Notes under the pieces: model-generated | What the model saw: only the letters and a program-made list of their open reading frames with translations | Database searches by the model: none | Told to the model about the DNA's origin: nothing | Shown: piece by piece, positions 44,675 through 54,301 of the stretch | Layout: the number at the start of each line of letters is the position of its first letter | How positions within the stretch are numbered: the stretch's first letter is position 1 | Source: Pelomonas sp. Root1217 | Lineage (GTDB): Bacteria; Pseudomonadota; Gammaproteobacteria; Burkholderiales; Burkholderiaceae_C | NCBI RefSeq assembly: GCF_001425705.1 | Contig: NZ_LMDC01000001.1 | Coordinates: 1,410,486 to 1,474,485, forward strand | Direction of reading: 5' to 3' | DNA: 64,000 nt | Program-made: the position numbers and the translations under genes

Positions 44675-45886
44675 CTATTTCACCCAGGTGTTCAACTGAA
44701 TGATCGGCAGCAACACCGCCAGCACGATCAGCAGCACCACGGCGCCCATCGCCACGATGAGCAGCGGTTCGAGCAGCGTCGCCGCGGCCATCGAGCGGCG
44801 CTGCACCTCGACGCCTAGCTGGCGCGCCGCGCGGCCCAGCATCTCGGGCAGCTGGCCAGTCTGCTCGCCCAGGCGGGCGAACATCGCCAGGATGCCGGGG
44901 AAGCGCTTCTTGCCAGCCAGGGCCGAGCCCAGCGGCGCACCTTCGCGCACCTGCACCAGGGCGTCCAGCGCATCGGCCTGCATGGCGCGGTTGGACAGGG
45001 TCTCGGCCGCCGCCTGCAGCGCCTTCAGGATGGGCACGCCGGCACCGGCCAGCATGGCCAGCGTGCCGGCGAAGCGGGCGGCGTTGTAGCCGCGCGCCAG
45101 TCGCCCAACCAGGGGCAGGCCGAGGATGCCGGCGTCGAAGCGCAGCCGGAAGGCCGGTGCCTTCAGCGCGAAGCGCAGCGCCACACCACCGGCGACGAGG
45201 ACGGCCAGCATGGCCCAGCCCCAGCTGCGCACGAAGTCGCTGACGGCGAGCATTGCGACCGTCAACGCGGGCAGGGCGCGCTTGGAGCTGGTGAACACGG
45301 TCGCGATCTGCGGCACCACGTAGGTGACGAGGAAGATGACGATCAGCACCGAGATGAAGGAGACGATGGCCGGGTAGGCCATGGCGCCGATGAGCTTGGC
45401 CTTCAGGTCCTGGCGCTCCTCGAGGTCGTCGGCGAGCTTCTCCAGCACCTGGCCCAGCGCGCCGCTCTGCTCGCCGGCAGCCACGACGCCGCGATAGACC
45501 TCGTCGAACTCGCGCGGCGCCAGGCCCAGCGCCCGCGCGAAAGTCGAGCCGGCATTGACCTCGGCCTTCAATTGCGAGATCAGCTCGCGCTGCTTGGTGT
45601 CCTCGCTCTCGTCGGCCAAGGCCGTCAGCGCACGCTCGATGGGCAGGCTGGAGCCGACCAGGCCGGCGAGCTGGCGCGTCCAGACGGCCAGCGCCGTCGT
45701 GCTGAAGACGCGGCGGGCGAAGCGGCTGCCTTCCTGGGTGCCATGCTGTTGCACCATCTCGATCGACAGTGGCGTCAGGCCTTGCGCGCGCACCATGGCA
45801 CGCGCCGCACGCGGGTTGTCAGCCTCGATCAGGCCGCTGCTCTGGCGGCCGGCGTCGGTGAGGGCTTCGTATTTGTAGGCTGGCAC
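44675..45886 (-). CDS. gspF: Type II secretion inner-membrane protein GspF
   Basis: 403 residues, full length for GspF. 'YKYEALTDAGRQSSGLIEADNPRAARAMV' opens the protein, then two T2SSF domains with three membrane helices ('FISVLIVIFLVTYVVPQIA' near the middle). GspF is the polytopic platform protein that couples the ATPase to pseudopilus assembly. It is the last gene of the minus-strand T2SS operon, 11 bases after gspE. Confidence 0.95.
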   Translation of the reverse strand: MPAYKYEALTDAGRQSSGLIEADNPRAARAMVRAQGLTPLSIEMVQQHGTQEGSRFARRVFSTTALAVWTRQLAGLVGSSLPIERALTALADESEDTKQRELISQLKAEVNAGSTFARALGLAPREFDEVYRGVVAAGEQSGALGQVLEKLADDLEERQDLKAKLIGAMAYPAIVSFISVLIVIFLVTYVVPQIATVFTSSKRALPALTVAMLAVSDFVRSWGWAMLAVLVAGGVALRFALKAPAFRLRFDAGILGLPLVGRLARGYNAARFAGTLAMLAGAGVPILKALQAAAETLSNRAMQADALDALVQVREGAPLGSALAGKKRFPGILAMFARLGEQTGQLPEMLGRAARQLGVEVQRRSMAAATLLEPLLIVAMGAVVLLIVLAVLLPIIQLNTWVK

Positions 45887-45897
45887 GGCGGGTCAGC

Positions 45898-47322
45898 CTA
45901 TTCGCGCGTCACGCGTAGCACTTCTTCGAGCGACGTCACGCCGGCGTCGATCAGCCTTTCGCCGTCCTCGCGCATGGAGCGCAGGCCGTTGGCCTCGGCA
46001 GCGGCCTGCAGTTGGCTCTCCGGCGCTCGGTTGTGAATGAGGCTGCGCACGGCGTCGTCGGCCACCATCAGCTCATACACGCCTGTGCGGCCCTTGTAGC
46101 CCGTGTGGCCGCAGGCATCGCAGCCGACGGGGTGCCAGCGGTCATGGTCGTCCTGGCGCTTGCAGACGGGGCACAGGCGCCGCACCAGGCGCTGGGCCAG
46201 CACGCCGAGCAGCGAGCTGCTCAGCAGGAAGGGCTCGACACCCATGTCGGTCAGGCGCGTGACGGCGCTGGGCGCGTCATTCGTATGCAGCGTGGCGAGC
46301 ACCAGGTGGCCGGTCAGCGAGGCCTGGATGGCGATCTGCGCGGTCTCGTAGTCGCGGATTTCGCCGATCATGATGACGTCCGGGTCCTGGCGCAGGATGG
46401 CGCGCAGGGCCTTGGCAAAGGTCAGATCGATCTTGCTGTTGACCTGGGTCTGGCCGATGCCGGGCAGCTCGTACTCGATCGGGTCCTCGACGGTCAGCAC
46501 ATTGGTCGTGCTGGTGTCGACGGTCTGCAGCGACGCATACAGCGAGGTCGTCTTGCCCGAGCCGGTCGGGCCGGTGACCAGGACGATGCCGTGGGGCTGC
46601 TGCACCAGCTTCTTGAAGGCGGTCAGCACGTTGCCGTCCATGCCCAGGCCCTCGAGCGTGAACTTGGATTCGCTCTTGTCCAGCAGGCGCAGCACCGCGC
46701 GTTCGCCGTGCGCCGAGGGCAGGGTGGACACGCGCACGTCGATGGCGCGGCCGCCGATGCGCAGCGAGATGCGGCCGTCCTGCGGCAGGCGCTTCTCGGC
46801 GATGTCCAGCTCCGCCATGATCTTCAGCCGCGAGATCAACGCCGCATGCAGACCACGGTTGGGCTGCACCACTTCGCGCAGCGTGCCGTCGACGCGAAAG
46901 CGCACCGACGAGGCGCGCTCATAGGGCTCGATGTGGATGTCGCTCGCGCCGTCCTTGGCCGCCTGCGTCAGCAGCGCGTTCAGCATGCGGATGATGGGCG
47001 CGTCGTTGGCAGCCTCAAGCAGGTCTTCCACCGCCGGCAGGTCCTGCATCATGCGCGACAGGTCCACCGCGCTCTCGACTTCGCCGACGACGACGGCCGC
47101 GCTGGATTCGCTACCAGCATAGGCGGCATTGATGCGCTCGGACAGCGAGTTCGCGGCCTCGGATTCGAGCCGGTCTACCGCGTACTGGCGCTGCACCTCG
47201 GACAGCGTGGCCCAGCCGACCTCGGGTGGCGCCCACAGCGTCAGCGTGCTGCCGTCGTCCTCCAGCAGCACGGTGTTGGCCTTGGCGAAGGCGTAGGGCA
47301 GGGGGTGGCGGGTGGCGGCCAT
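45898..47322 (-). CDS. gspE: Type II secretion ATPase GspE
   Basis: 474 residues. Walker A 'GPTGSGKTTSLYASL', Asp box 'TVEDPIEYELPGIGQTQVN', Walker B region 'LRQDPDVIMIGEIRDYETAQIA' and the tetracysteine zinc motif 'CPVCKRQDDHDRWHPVGCDAC' are all present. GspE powers pseudopilus growth from the cytoplasmic face. The N1 domain is short, as in many beta-proteobacterial GspE proteins. It lies between gspD and gspF. Confidence 0.96.
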   Translation of the reverse strand: MAATRHPLPYAFAKANTVLLEDDGSTLTLWAPPEVGWATLSEVQRQYAVDRLESEAANSLSERINAAYAGSESSAAVVVGEVESAVDLSRMMQDLPAVEDLLEAANDAPIIRMLNALLTQAAKDGASDIHIEPYERASSVRFRVDGTLREVVQPNRGLHAALISRLKIMAELDIAEKRLPQDGRISLRIGGRAIDVRVSTLPSAHGERAVLRLLDKSESKFTLEGLGMDGNVLTAFKKLVQQPHGIVLVTGPTGSGKTTSLYASLQTVDTSTTNVLTVEDPIEYELPGIGQTQVNSKIDLTFAKALRAILRQDPDVIMIGEIRDYETAQIAIQASLTGHLVLATLHTNDAPSAVTRLTDMGVEPFLLSSSLLGVLAQRLVRRLCPVCKRQDDHDRWHPVGCDACGHTGYKGRTGVYELMVADDAVRSLIHNRAPESQLQAAAEANGLRSMREDGERLIDAGVTSLEEVLRVTRE

Positions 47323-47329
47323 GGCAGGT

Positions 47330-49570
47330 TTACTGCGGCGTTTGCGGGGGCGTCTGCTGCAGCGACGGCTGCGGCAGGGCCTTGTTCGGCGGCGAAGTCT
47401 TGGGCTCGGGCAGCACCGGCGCGCCGGTGTCGGGCAGGACCAGGCTCTTCTGCGGCTGGCTGCCCTGCTGCACGCTGCGGATGCTCTCGTAGCGGTCCAG
47501 CGTCAGCTGGTTGGCGCTGTCGGCGTTGCGCATGACGACGGGGCGCAGGAAGACCATCAGGTTGGTTTTCACGCGCTTGCGGTTCTTGCTGCTGAACAGG
47601 TTGCCGATCAGCGGGATCTTGGACAGGCCCGGTACGCCGTCGTCGCCGTCGGTGTACTCGTCCTTCAGCAGGCCGCCGAGCACGATGATGTCGCCGTCGT
47701 CGACGACGACGCTGGTCTCGATGGCGCTCTTGTCCAGCGTCGGGCCGGTGGTGCTGTTGGAGCCGGGCACCACGGAGGAGTTCTCCTGGTAGACCACCAT
47801 GCGCACCGTGCCGCCCTCGCCGATCTGGCTCTTGATCTTCAGCGTCAGGCCCACGTCCTTGCGGTCCACGGTCGTGAAGGGGTTGACGGTGCCACCGGTC
47901 GACCCGCCGCTGCTGGCGTAGGAGCCGGTCACGAAGGGCACGTTCTGGCCGATGACGATGCGGGCCTCCTCGTTGTCCAGCGCGACCAAATTGGGCGTGG
48001 ACAGCACGTTGGCGCCGCTCTGGCTCTCGAAGAAATTGGCAACCGCGCCGAGCGTGTAGAAGTCGCCGACCTTTCTCAGGATGCCGATGTTCAGGCCAGT
48101 GGGCGCCGAGCCCGAGCCCAGGGCCGAGGCCACGCCGCTGCGACCGCCGGCCACGGCCACGGTGCCGTTGATGATGTTGGACAGGCCTGAGCCGAAGTTG
48201 GTGCCGGCGCCGGTGATGGTGTTGTCGCCCTTGCTGCCGAACAGGTTCTGCCACTGCACGCCGAACTGGGCCGCCTTGGTGTTGTCGATCTTGACGATCA
48301 ACGACTCGACGTAGATCTGGGCGCGGCGCGAATCGAGCTGCTCGATGACGGCGCGCACCTGCCTGTACAGCGGCTCGGCGGCCGTGATGATCAGCGAGTT
48401 GGTCGACGGGTCGGCCTGCACGAAGCCGCCGGTGGAAGGGCCGGCTGACTGCGTCAGCGGCGCCGTCGCGGCGGCCGAGCTCATGCCGCCGGTGTTGCTG
48501 TTGGCGGCGTTGCCGCCGGTCAGCGAGGGCGAGGCGCCAGTCAGCGAGCCGCTGCCGCTGAGGCTGGACGTGCCCGAGGAACTGCCCCCACTGCTGCTGC
48601 CCGACGAGGCGGCGCCGAAGGCCGCACGCAGCACGGTGGCCAGCTTGGTGGCATCGGCGTTCTTCAGGTAGACGACGCGGATGTTGTTGCCGCCGCCATC
48701 GCCGCTGGGCTGGTCGAGCTTGTCGACCATGGAGCGCACGGCGGCCAGGCGTGCCGGGTTGCTGGCGCGCAGGATGAGACCGTTGGAGCGCGGGTCCACC
48801 AGCACATTGACGGCGCTGCTGCTCTGGCCCGGCACGGCCGCGCCGACGGCGGCACCGCCATCGGCGAGCCGCTGCACCAGCGGCGCCAGGTCGGCGGCGA
48901 CGGCGTTCTTCAGCGGCACGATCTCGATGTCGCTGGTGCCCGGCGTGTCCATCGCCGCGATGATCTTGGCGATGCGCTGCAGGTTGTCGGCGTAGTCGGT
49001 GATGATCAGGCTGTTGTTGCCCGGGTTGGCATTGATGGTGTTGTTGGGGCTGATCAGCGGGCGCAGCACGGCGACGAGGTTGTTCGCGTTCTCGTGCTGG
49101 ATGCGGAAGATCTGCGTCAGGATCTGGTCGCCACGCACCGCGCTGGTCTCAACGGCCACCGAACCGGCCTGCAGCTTGGCATCGGGCTCGGGCAGCACCT
49201 TCAAGAGCCCGGCCGTCTCTACAACGGTGAAACCCAGACCGCGCAGCGCCGCGAGGTAGTTGAGATAAGCCTCGCGCACCGACACCGGCTGCTCGCTGTA
49301 GACCGTGATCGTGCCCTTGACGCGCGGGTCGATGATGATCTGCCGGTCCAGCATGACGCCGATGGCGCGGGTGACGGCCTCGATGTCGGCGTTGACGAAG
49401 TTCAGCGTGACCGGCGAGCTGGCGCGCACGGCGGGGCCTTTGCCCGAGCCTGGCCGGCCGCGCTGCACGGTGGCGCTGTCGGGCTGGGCGAACGCGCTGC
49501 CGGTGGACGTCAGCAGCACGGAAAGCGCGGTGGCCGAAGCGACGGCGGTGCGTTGGAAATTCATGATCAT
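47330..49570 (-). CDS. gspD: Type II secretion secretin GspD
   Basis: 746 residues with a signal peptide ('SVLLTSTGSAFAQ'). N0 domain 'VTLNFVNADIEAVTRAIGVML', N1-N3 repeats ('IVPLKNAVAADLAPLVQRLAD', 'VVYLKNADATKLATVLRAAFG') with a Ser/Gly/Thr-rich insertion in N3, then the C-terminal secretin domain ('NVLSTPNLVALDNEEARIVIGQNVPFVTG', 'GLTLKIKSQIGEG', 'VPGLSKIPLIGNLF'). It forms the outer-membrane pore. The start at 49570 overlaps the gspN stop (ATGA); an ATG six bases later is an alternative. Confidence 0.95.
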   Translation of the reverse strand: MIMNFQRTAVASATALSVLLTSTGSAFAQPDSATVQRGRPGSGKGPAVRASSPVTLNFVNADIEAVTRAIGVMLDRQIIIDPRVKGTITVYSEQPVSVREAYLNYLAALRGLGFTVVETAGLLKVLPEPDAKLQAGSVAVETSAVRGDQILTQIFRIQHENANNLVAVLRPLISPNNTINANPGNNSLIITDYADNLQRIAKIIAAMDTPGTSDIEIVPLKNAVAADLAPLVQRLADGGAAVGAAVPGQSSSAVNVLVDPRSNGLILRASNPARLAAVRSMVDKLDQPSGDGGGNNIRVVYLKNADATKLATVLRAAFGAASSGSSSGGSSSGTSSLSGSGSLTGASPSLTGGNAANSNTGGMSSAAATAPLTQSAGPSTGGFVQADPSTNSLIITAAEPLYRQVRAVIEQLDSRRAQIYVESLIVKIDNTKAAQFGVQWQNLFGSKGDNTITGAGTNFGSGLSNIINGTVAVAGGRSGVASALGSGSAPTGLNIGILRKVGDFYTLGAVANFFESQSGANVLSTPNLVALDNEEARIVIGQNVPFVTGSYASSGGSTGGTVNPFTTVDRKDVGLTLKIKSQIGEGGTVRMVVYQENSSVVPGSNSTTGPTLDKSAIETSVVVDDGDIIVLGGLLKDEYTDGDDGVPGLSKIPLIGNLFSSKNRKRVKTNLMVFLRPVVMRNADSANQLTLDRYESIRSVQQGSQPQKSLVLPDTGAPVLPEPKTSPPNKALPQPSLQQTPPQTPQ

Positions 49571-50451
49571 CCGATCGTCAGGACGGAGCGGGCCCCTTGA
49601 CGGCGCCCGATGATGTTCAGCAGATTGTTCAGCGCTTCCTCGCGGCCCGGCGCTGCGCCGGCCTCACCAGTGAAGCGGCTCTTGCCACCGCTGTTCAGCG
49701 TGCCGACGCCCGAAAGCTGCAGCGCGCCCTCCAGCGTGGACAGGCGCAGCGTGCTGACGCCGGGATTGGCCGTGTCGGCCGTCACGGTGAAACGGTAGCT
49801 TCCCAGCGGCGCAACTGTGGACACGCGCGAGGACAGGTTGAGCAGGTCCAGCTGCAGCTCGCCGAATTGGCGCCAGCGGCCCTGCACCGACTCGAGCCTC
49901 AGCTCGCGGGCAGACAGGCGCAGCGAGCCACCCAGCTGCAGCGTGTTCCATGGCGTGCCCAGCCCCGCCAGCAGGCCGGCGGGCAGCCGGGCCAGCCAGT
50001 CGGCCTGGTTGTCGACGCTGATCTCCGTGCGGCCCAGGCCGGGCTTGATGCCCAGTAGCAGGTCGCCGTTGATGCAGCAGTCCTGGCGCGCTGTGAGCTG
50101 CAGGCCCAGGCCTTTGACGGCCATGCGCCAGTACAGCCGGCCGGGCAGGGCCGAGGCATCACGGCTGCCGGTGCCGCCGGTCAGCACCAGCACGCCCGAG
50201 CCATTCCAGACGCTGCCGCGCGTGTCGACGATGAGCAGGTGGTCGTTGCTGGCCGAGGCCAGCGCGCGTGCCAGCCAGCTCGCCGGCGCAAAGATGATGA
50301 GCGCGGCGAGGATGCCTATCAGCGCGCCGCCCAAGGCCCAGCGCCGTGGCGTGCGGTGGCGCACCGCACGGCCGCCATAGCTGCCGCTGCCCAGCACCGA
50401 GTCCGACATTTGCTGCGTCGTGTGGCCGCTGCGCTTCTTGAACAAGGCCAT
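49567..50451 (-). CDS. gspN: Type II secretion protein GspN
   Basis: 294 residues. One membrane helix (~34-56, 'GGALIGILAALIIFAPASWLARAL') precedes a periplasmic beta-rich domain with 'LLIVDTRGSVWNGSGVLVLTGG', the GspN pattern. GspN is an accessory component of the inner-membrane platform and is absent from some systems. One-base overlap with gspM. Confidence 0.88.
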   Translation of the reverse strand: MALFKKRSGHTTQQMSDSVLGSGSYGGRAVRHRTPRRWALGGALIGILAALIIFAPASWLARALASASNDHLLIVDTRGSVWNGSGVLVLTGGTGSRDASALPGRLYWRMAVKGLGLQLTARQDCCINGDLLLGIKPGLGRTEISVDNQADWLARLPAGLLAGLGTPWNTLQLGGSLRLSARELRLESVQGRWRQFGELQLDLLNLSSRVSTVAPLGSYRFTVTADTANPGVSTLRLSTLEGALQLSGVGTLNSGGKSRFTGEAGAAPGREEALNNLLNIIGRRQGARSVLTIG

Positions 50452-50975
50452 CAGGCGCCTCCCAGGCTCAGCACCAGCGTGCCGGAATAGCCCTTGGGGC
50501 CGCGCGTCAGCTGGGCTTCGACGGGCCGGGCCCGCGCTGCCGAGCGCACCTCGCCCAGCCAGCCCTGCAGCAGCTCGGGCGCGACGCCGGTGAGCGTGAC
50601 GACGGCGCGGTCGCCGGTCAGGTTCAGGCGGGCTGCGGCGCCCAGATGATCGACGGACGCCTTCAATGCGGCCTGGGCCTGGTCGGCTGGCACCGGTGGC
50701 GCCGCGCGCAGCGCCAGGGCCTCCTGCGCCTGGGCCTGCATCTGCTGCAGTTGCAGCTCCAGCCGGTCCAGTTCGGCAGGCGCTGTCTTCAGCGTTCGCA
50801 GGGCCGGCGCGAGCAGCACGCTCCAGGCCAGCAGCAGGCCGAGGAGCAGGCCGATGGCACCCACGGCGAAGCGTTCGCGTTCGCCCAGGGCTTGCCAGTG
50901 CGCCAGGGCTTGCGCCTTGGCTTGGCCGAGCTGGGCGGAGAGGCCGTCGCCGGCGCTGGAATTGAAGCGGGCCAT
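50451..50975 (-). CDS. gspM: Type II secretion protein GspM
   Basis: 174 residues. Short cytoplasmic N-terminus, one membrane helix ('AVGAIGLLLGLLLAWSVLLAP'), a coiled-coil 'LDRLELQLQQMQAQAQEALAL', then the small ferredoxin-like periplasmic domain. GspM pairs with GspL in the assembly platform. Shares boundary bases with gspL and gspN. Confidence 0.88.
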   Translation of the reverse strand: MARFNSSAGDGLSAQLGQAKAQALAHWQALGERERFAVGAIGLLLGLLLAWSVLLAPALRTLKTAPAELDRLELQLQQMQAQAQEALALRAAPPVPADQAQAALKASVDHLGAAARLNLTGDRAVVTLTGVAPELLQGWLGEVRSAARARPVEAQLTRGPKGYSGTLVLSLGGA

Positions 50976-52222
50976 CAGGGGCGTCCTTGCGCGTTGGTGC
51001 GGCTGATGGTCAGCTTGCCCTCGCTGGCGTCCAGCTGCCAGCCTTCGCTGCGCAGCTGGTTGCGGAAATTGTCGATCTGGGGCTGGGCCCAGCCCTGTGC
51101 CGACACGGTGAGGCGGCCGGGCTCGAAGGCCAGCGCATCCGTCGGCGGGCGGTCGGCAGGCCAGGCCATGGCGGCGGCCGCGAGCAGGGCTTCAAGGTCC
51201 TGCTCGCCGACGCTGCCGGCACTGGCCCGCATCAGGTCGAGTTGCTTTTGCATCTGCACCGGCGCGTCGAGGATGGCACGCACCTGCGGAAAGGCGGTGG
51301 TCAGCGTCGTTGTGACCGCTTCGCGTCGCGCCGCCACCTCGCGGTGCTGGTGCCAGGCCCACAGGTTGAGGCCCAGCAGCTGCACCAGAACCAGGCCGGC
51401 CAGGCCGTAGCGCACCGGCTGCCAGGGCTTGCGCATCAGCCCGCGGCTGATGAGGCGCAGGGCGCGCACGCCACGGGCGCGGGGCGCGAGGTCGAACTGG
51501 CGGAAATCCCAGGCGTTGTCGACGACGGCCAAGCCTCGCTGCGCCGGCGTCTGCACGGTGACCGTCGTGCCCAGCCAGCGTTCGGCCACCGTTGCGACGG
51601 CCGGCGTGGCCGTCCACTGCGCGGCGTGCACGAGGCCAGGCGGGAAGAACTGGCGCGCCAGGCCGCCGTCCAGCGGCAGGGTGGCGACGCCGTCCACATG
51701 GCTCCAGCGCAGGGCGACGGCATTGCCATTGGCTTCAAAGAAATGGCCGCGCGGCAATTCGTCGGGCCAGGACAGCGGCGCGACGCGGTCGATGAAGATA
51801 TGGGCCGCTTCGAGCTGGGCCAGATGCTCGGCCAGCCAGGGGCGCGACGTGATGGCGATCCAGGCCGTGTCGCCGCCAAGCGCATCGGGCTCGACCGCAA
51901 AGTGCAGGGTGTCAGGCTCGTCGAGCAAGGCCTCCTCAAGCTTGCCGGCCAGGGCGGCGCGCATCTGGCGGCCGGCGCGTGGCAGTTCGACGCGGCGCCA
52001 GGCCACGTCGGACTCATTGACAACGGCGATGACGCTGTCCGCCGCCGGCAGGCCACCCGGCGCGGCACGGCCCTCGGCGGTGATCTGGCGGCCGTCCGGC
52101 GTCAGTGCGTAGTCGTACTCGCGCATCGCGTCGGCGCGAGGCAGCTCGGCCGCGGCGGACGCGGCTTTGCCCAGGGCGCGCAGGCGCGTCCGCGGGGGCA
52201 GGAACAGCAGCAGGGTGCTCAT
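50975..52222 (-). CDS. gspL: Type II secretion protein GspL
   Basis: 415 residues from the ATG at 52222. The cytoplasmic actin-like domain ('MSTLLLFLPPRTRLRALGKA' start, 'LEEALLDEPDTLHFAVE') is followed by one membrane helix ('YGLAGLVLVQLLGLNLWAWHQ') and a periplasmic domain ending 'WQLDASEGKLTISRT'. GspL recruits GspE to the membrane. The 101-base gap to gspK upstream contains nothing I recognise. Confidence 0.9.
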   Translation of the reverse strand: MSTLLLFLPPRTRLRALGKAASAAAELPRADAMREYDYALTPDGRQITAEGRAAPGGLPAADSVIAVVNESDVAWRRVELPRAGRQMRAALAGKLEEALLDEPDTLHFAVEPDALGGDTAWIAITSRPWLAEHLAQLEAAHIFIDRVAPLSWPDELPRGHFFEANGNAVALRWSHVDGVATLPLDGGLARQFFPPGLVHAAQWTATPAVATVAERWLGTTVTVQTPAQRGLAVVDNAWDFRQFDLAPRARGVRALRLISRGLMRKPWQPVRYGLAGLVLVQLLGLNLWAWHQHREVAARREAVTTTLTTAFPQVRAILDAPVQMQKQLDLMRASAGSVGEQDLEALLAAAAMAWPADRPPTDALAFEPGRLTVSAQGWAQPQIDNFRNQLRSEGWQLDASEGKLTISRTNAQGRP

Positions 52223-52323
52223 TGGGAGATCAGGGGCGGCGCATTCTAGGAGGGGCGGCTGCCTTCCCGGCCCGGGCGCCAAGCCGCCGGTGAAAGTCTG
52301 TAGCCAGGTTCGAGTTCAAGGAA

Positions 52324-53313
52324 TCACTGATCCAGCAGCTGGTTGATGCGCTCGCGGGCAAGGATGTCCATGCTCAGGTTGTTGCGGAAGATCAGCGAGC
52401 GCTGTTCGAGCTGACGCTCGTCCAGGCGCAGCCGGCCGGTGACGATGAAGTAGGACGATTCCACCGACGCCCGGTTGCCGCTGAGGTCGACAGCGGCGGG
52501 CAGGAAATTCTTGGCGTCGTCGACGTTCTGCAGCGGCTGGGCCTTGCGGCCCTGCACCAGGCGCTCGGCCGAGGCGAGGTCGACGCCGTCGAACAGCGCT
52601 GCGATGACTTCGCGCGGCGCGGTGTTCAAGTTGACCGGCGTGGGCTTGGGCAGCAGCACCACATAGGGCTGCAGGCGCTTGAGGGTGTCGGCGTCCAGGC
52701 CCAGCCAGGCGAGCTGGTCCAGGCCGGCCGGCCGCAGGGGGCCGGACTCGCTGATGGCCGCATCGCTCGCAGGCACGCCGGGCCCGCTGGCGGCGCTGGC
52801 CGGCGCCGGGAAAGCGCTCCGCAGGCCGGTGACGATGACGGCAGCTGCGCCGGGCGCCGCGTTGACCTGGCTGCACAGCCGCTCCAGCACGCGTTGCTCC
52901 AACTCCGGCACCTTGGCACCGCCGAGCAGTGCGCGCAGGTTGTAGCGGCTCTGCGCGTCCTCGATGGTGCCGGACAGGAAGGCCTCGGGGCCGTCGTCAT
53001 CGCTGGCCGCCGTGCGGTCGGCAGCCAGGAAGGTGGACAGCCGCGCCTCGGCCAGCGGCACGGCCCAGGGCTCGCCGAGGTGGTCGATCTTCTTCCCCTG
53101 CTGGCTGTTGCCTCGGGCGTCCTCTTTCAGGATCAGGCGGGCCCAGTCCAATGCGCCTTGCAGGATCCAGGCACTCTGGGCGCGCGCGCGGTCGGCGGCT
53201 TCGATCTGCACGGCGCGGTACTGTTGCCAGACCATGCCTGCGGCAAGGCTGGCAATCAGCGTGACGATGATCATTGCCGTGAGCAAGGCGGCGCCGCTCT
53301 GACGAGTCCTCAT
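52324..53313 (-). CDS. gspK: Type II secretion minor pseudopilin GspK
   Basis: 329 residues, the largest pseudopilin. Prepilin leader 'MRTRQSGAALLTAMIIVTLI' has Gly/Ala at the cleavage site but lacks Glu5, as is typical for GspK. A large globular domain includes 'LSGTIEDAQSRYNLRALLGG' and 'PTPVNLNTAPREVIAALFDG'. It caps the pseudopilus tip with GspI and GspJ. Four-base overlap with gspJ. Confidence 0.93.
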   Translation of the reverse strand: MRTRQSGAALLTAMIIVTLIASLAAGMVWQQYRAVQIEAADRARAQSAWILQGALDWARLILKEDARGNSQQGKKIDHLGEPWAVPLAEARLSTFLAADRTAASDDDGPEAFLSGTIEDAQSRYNLRALLGGAKVPELEQRVLERLCSQVNAAPGAAAVIVTGLRSAFPAPASAASGPGVPASDAAISESGPLRPAGLDQLAWLGLDADTLKRLQPYVVLLPKPTPVNLNTAPREVIAALFDGVDLASAERLVQGRKAQPLQNVDDAKNFLPAAVDLSGNRASVESSYFIVTGRLRLDERQLEQRSLIFRNNLSMDILARERINQLLDQ

Positions 53314-53933
53314 CGAACGGTCACTTCCAGCTCGCGCGTCAGCGTGCCTGTCAGGCCGCTGCCCTCGGCGAACTGCATGGCCACGCGCAGGCCGGCGGGC
53401 GGCTGGGTCGGCGTCTTGGGGTTGACGGGACCGGCGTTGTCGTTGCCGATGCCGCCGGTGGACTGGCAGTTGCTCCAGGCATTGCCCCAGTAGCAGTAGA
53501 ACTGCCAGCCGGCCACGCCGTCGAAGGCGCGCAGTGCCGGGTTGCGTTGGTCCAGTTGCTGCAGGCCGCGCTGGCGCTGGTCTTCGAGGTCCTGCACGGT
53601 ACGCTGCGCCGGGCTTTCCCATCGCCATAGGCTGCCTTCGCGCAGGCTCCAGACGACGACCTGCAAACCGGTCGGCGCCTGACGGGTCAGCACGAGGTTG
53701 CCGCCGTCGAAAGCGATGGGCTGCACGGTGCTGTGGCTGTCCTGCAAGGCGCGCAGGTCGACCTCCCACTGCGCCAGCACGGTCTGCAGCCGCGCGGTCT
53801 GGGCCAGGTGGGCCTGGGCGATCTCACGGCTTCTCACGAGGGCATCGATGCCCCGCCAAGCCATGGCCGCCATGGTTGCCATGACGACCAGGGCGACGAG
53901 TACCTCGACGAGGGTGAAGCCGCGCACCTTCAT
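53310..53933 (-). CDS. gspJ: Type II secretion minor pseudopilin GspJ
   Basis: 207 residues. Short leader then 'GFTLVEVLVALVVMATMAAM', the N-methylated pilin helix with Glu5. 'WRGIDALVRSREIAQAH' and later 'LRVAMQFAEGSGLTGTLTRE' fit GspJ. Located between gspK and gspI with overlapping starts and stops. Confidence 0.92.
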   Translation of the reverse strand: MKVRGFTLVEVLVALVVMATMAAMAWRGIDALVRSREIAQAHLAQTARLQTVLAQWEVDLRALQDSHSTVQPIAFDGGNLVLTRQAPTGLQVVVWSLREGSLWRWESPAQRTVQDLEDQRQRGLQQLDQRNPALRAFDGVAGWQFYCYWGNAWSNCQSTGGIGNDNAGPVNPKTPTQPPAGLRVAMQFAEGSGLTGTLTRELEVTVR

Positions 53934-54301
53934 CAGAACTTGCCCATGATGGTGCTCAAGCTGAGCACGGGGCGGCCCTGGTCGTCGGTGACGTCGGCGT
54001 CGACGCGGCGGAACAGTGGGTTGGGCGTCGGGCTGACCCTGAGCTTGCCGCCATAGCTGCGGCCAAGCTGCTCGCAGCTGAAGGGCGATTCGCCGATGTC
54101 GGGAAACTGCTGGGTCAAGCGCAATTCGGTCAACAGGTTCTCGGCGCACCATTGGCCCGCGCTGACCTGGGCCAGGCGCTCGGCGTTGTTTGTCAGCGCC
54201 CCGGCAGCCTTGATGCCAGCGCCGAGCGCGATGGCGACGATGACCAGGGCGACGAGGACCTCGATCAACGTGAAGCCGCGCTGGTCATGCACGGGATTCA
54301 T
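53933..54301 (-). CDS. gspI: Type II secretion minor pseudopilin GspI
   Basis: 122 residues. Leader 'MNPVHDQRG' then 'FTLIEVLVALVIVAIALGAG', a typical prepilin helix. The remaining small domain includes 'NNAERLAQVSAGQWCAENLLTELRL', characteristic of GspI. It shares one base with gspJ. Confidence 0.93.
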   Translation of the reverse strand: MNPVHDQRGFTLIEVLVALVIVAIALGAGIKAAGALTNNAERLAQVSAGQWCAENLLTELRLTQQFPDIGESPFSCEQLGRSYGGKLRVSPTPNPLFRRVDADVTDDQGRPVLSLSTIMGKF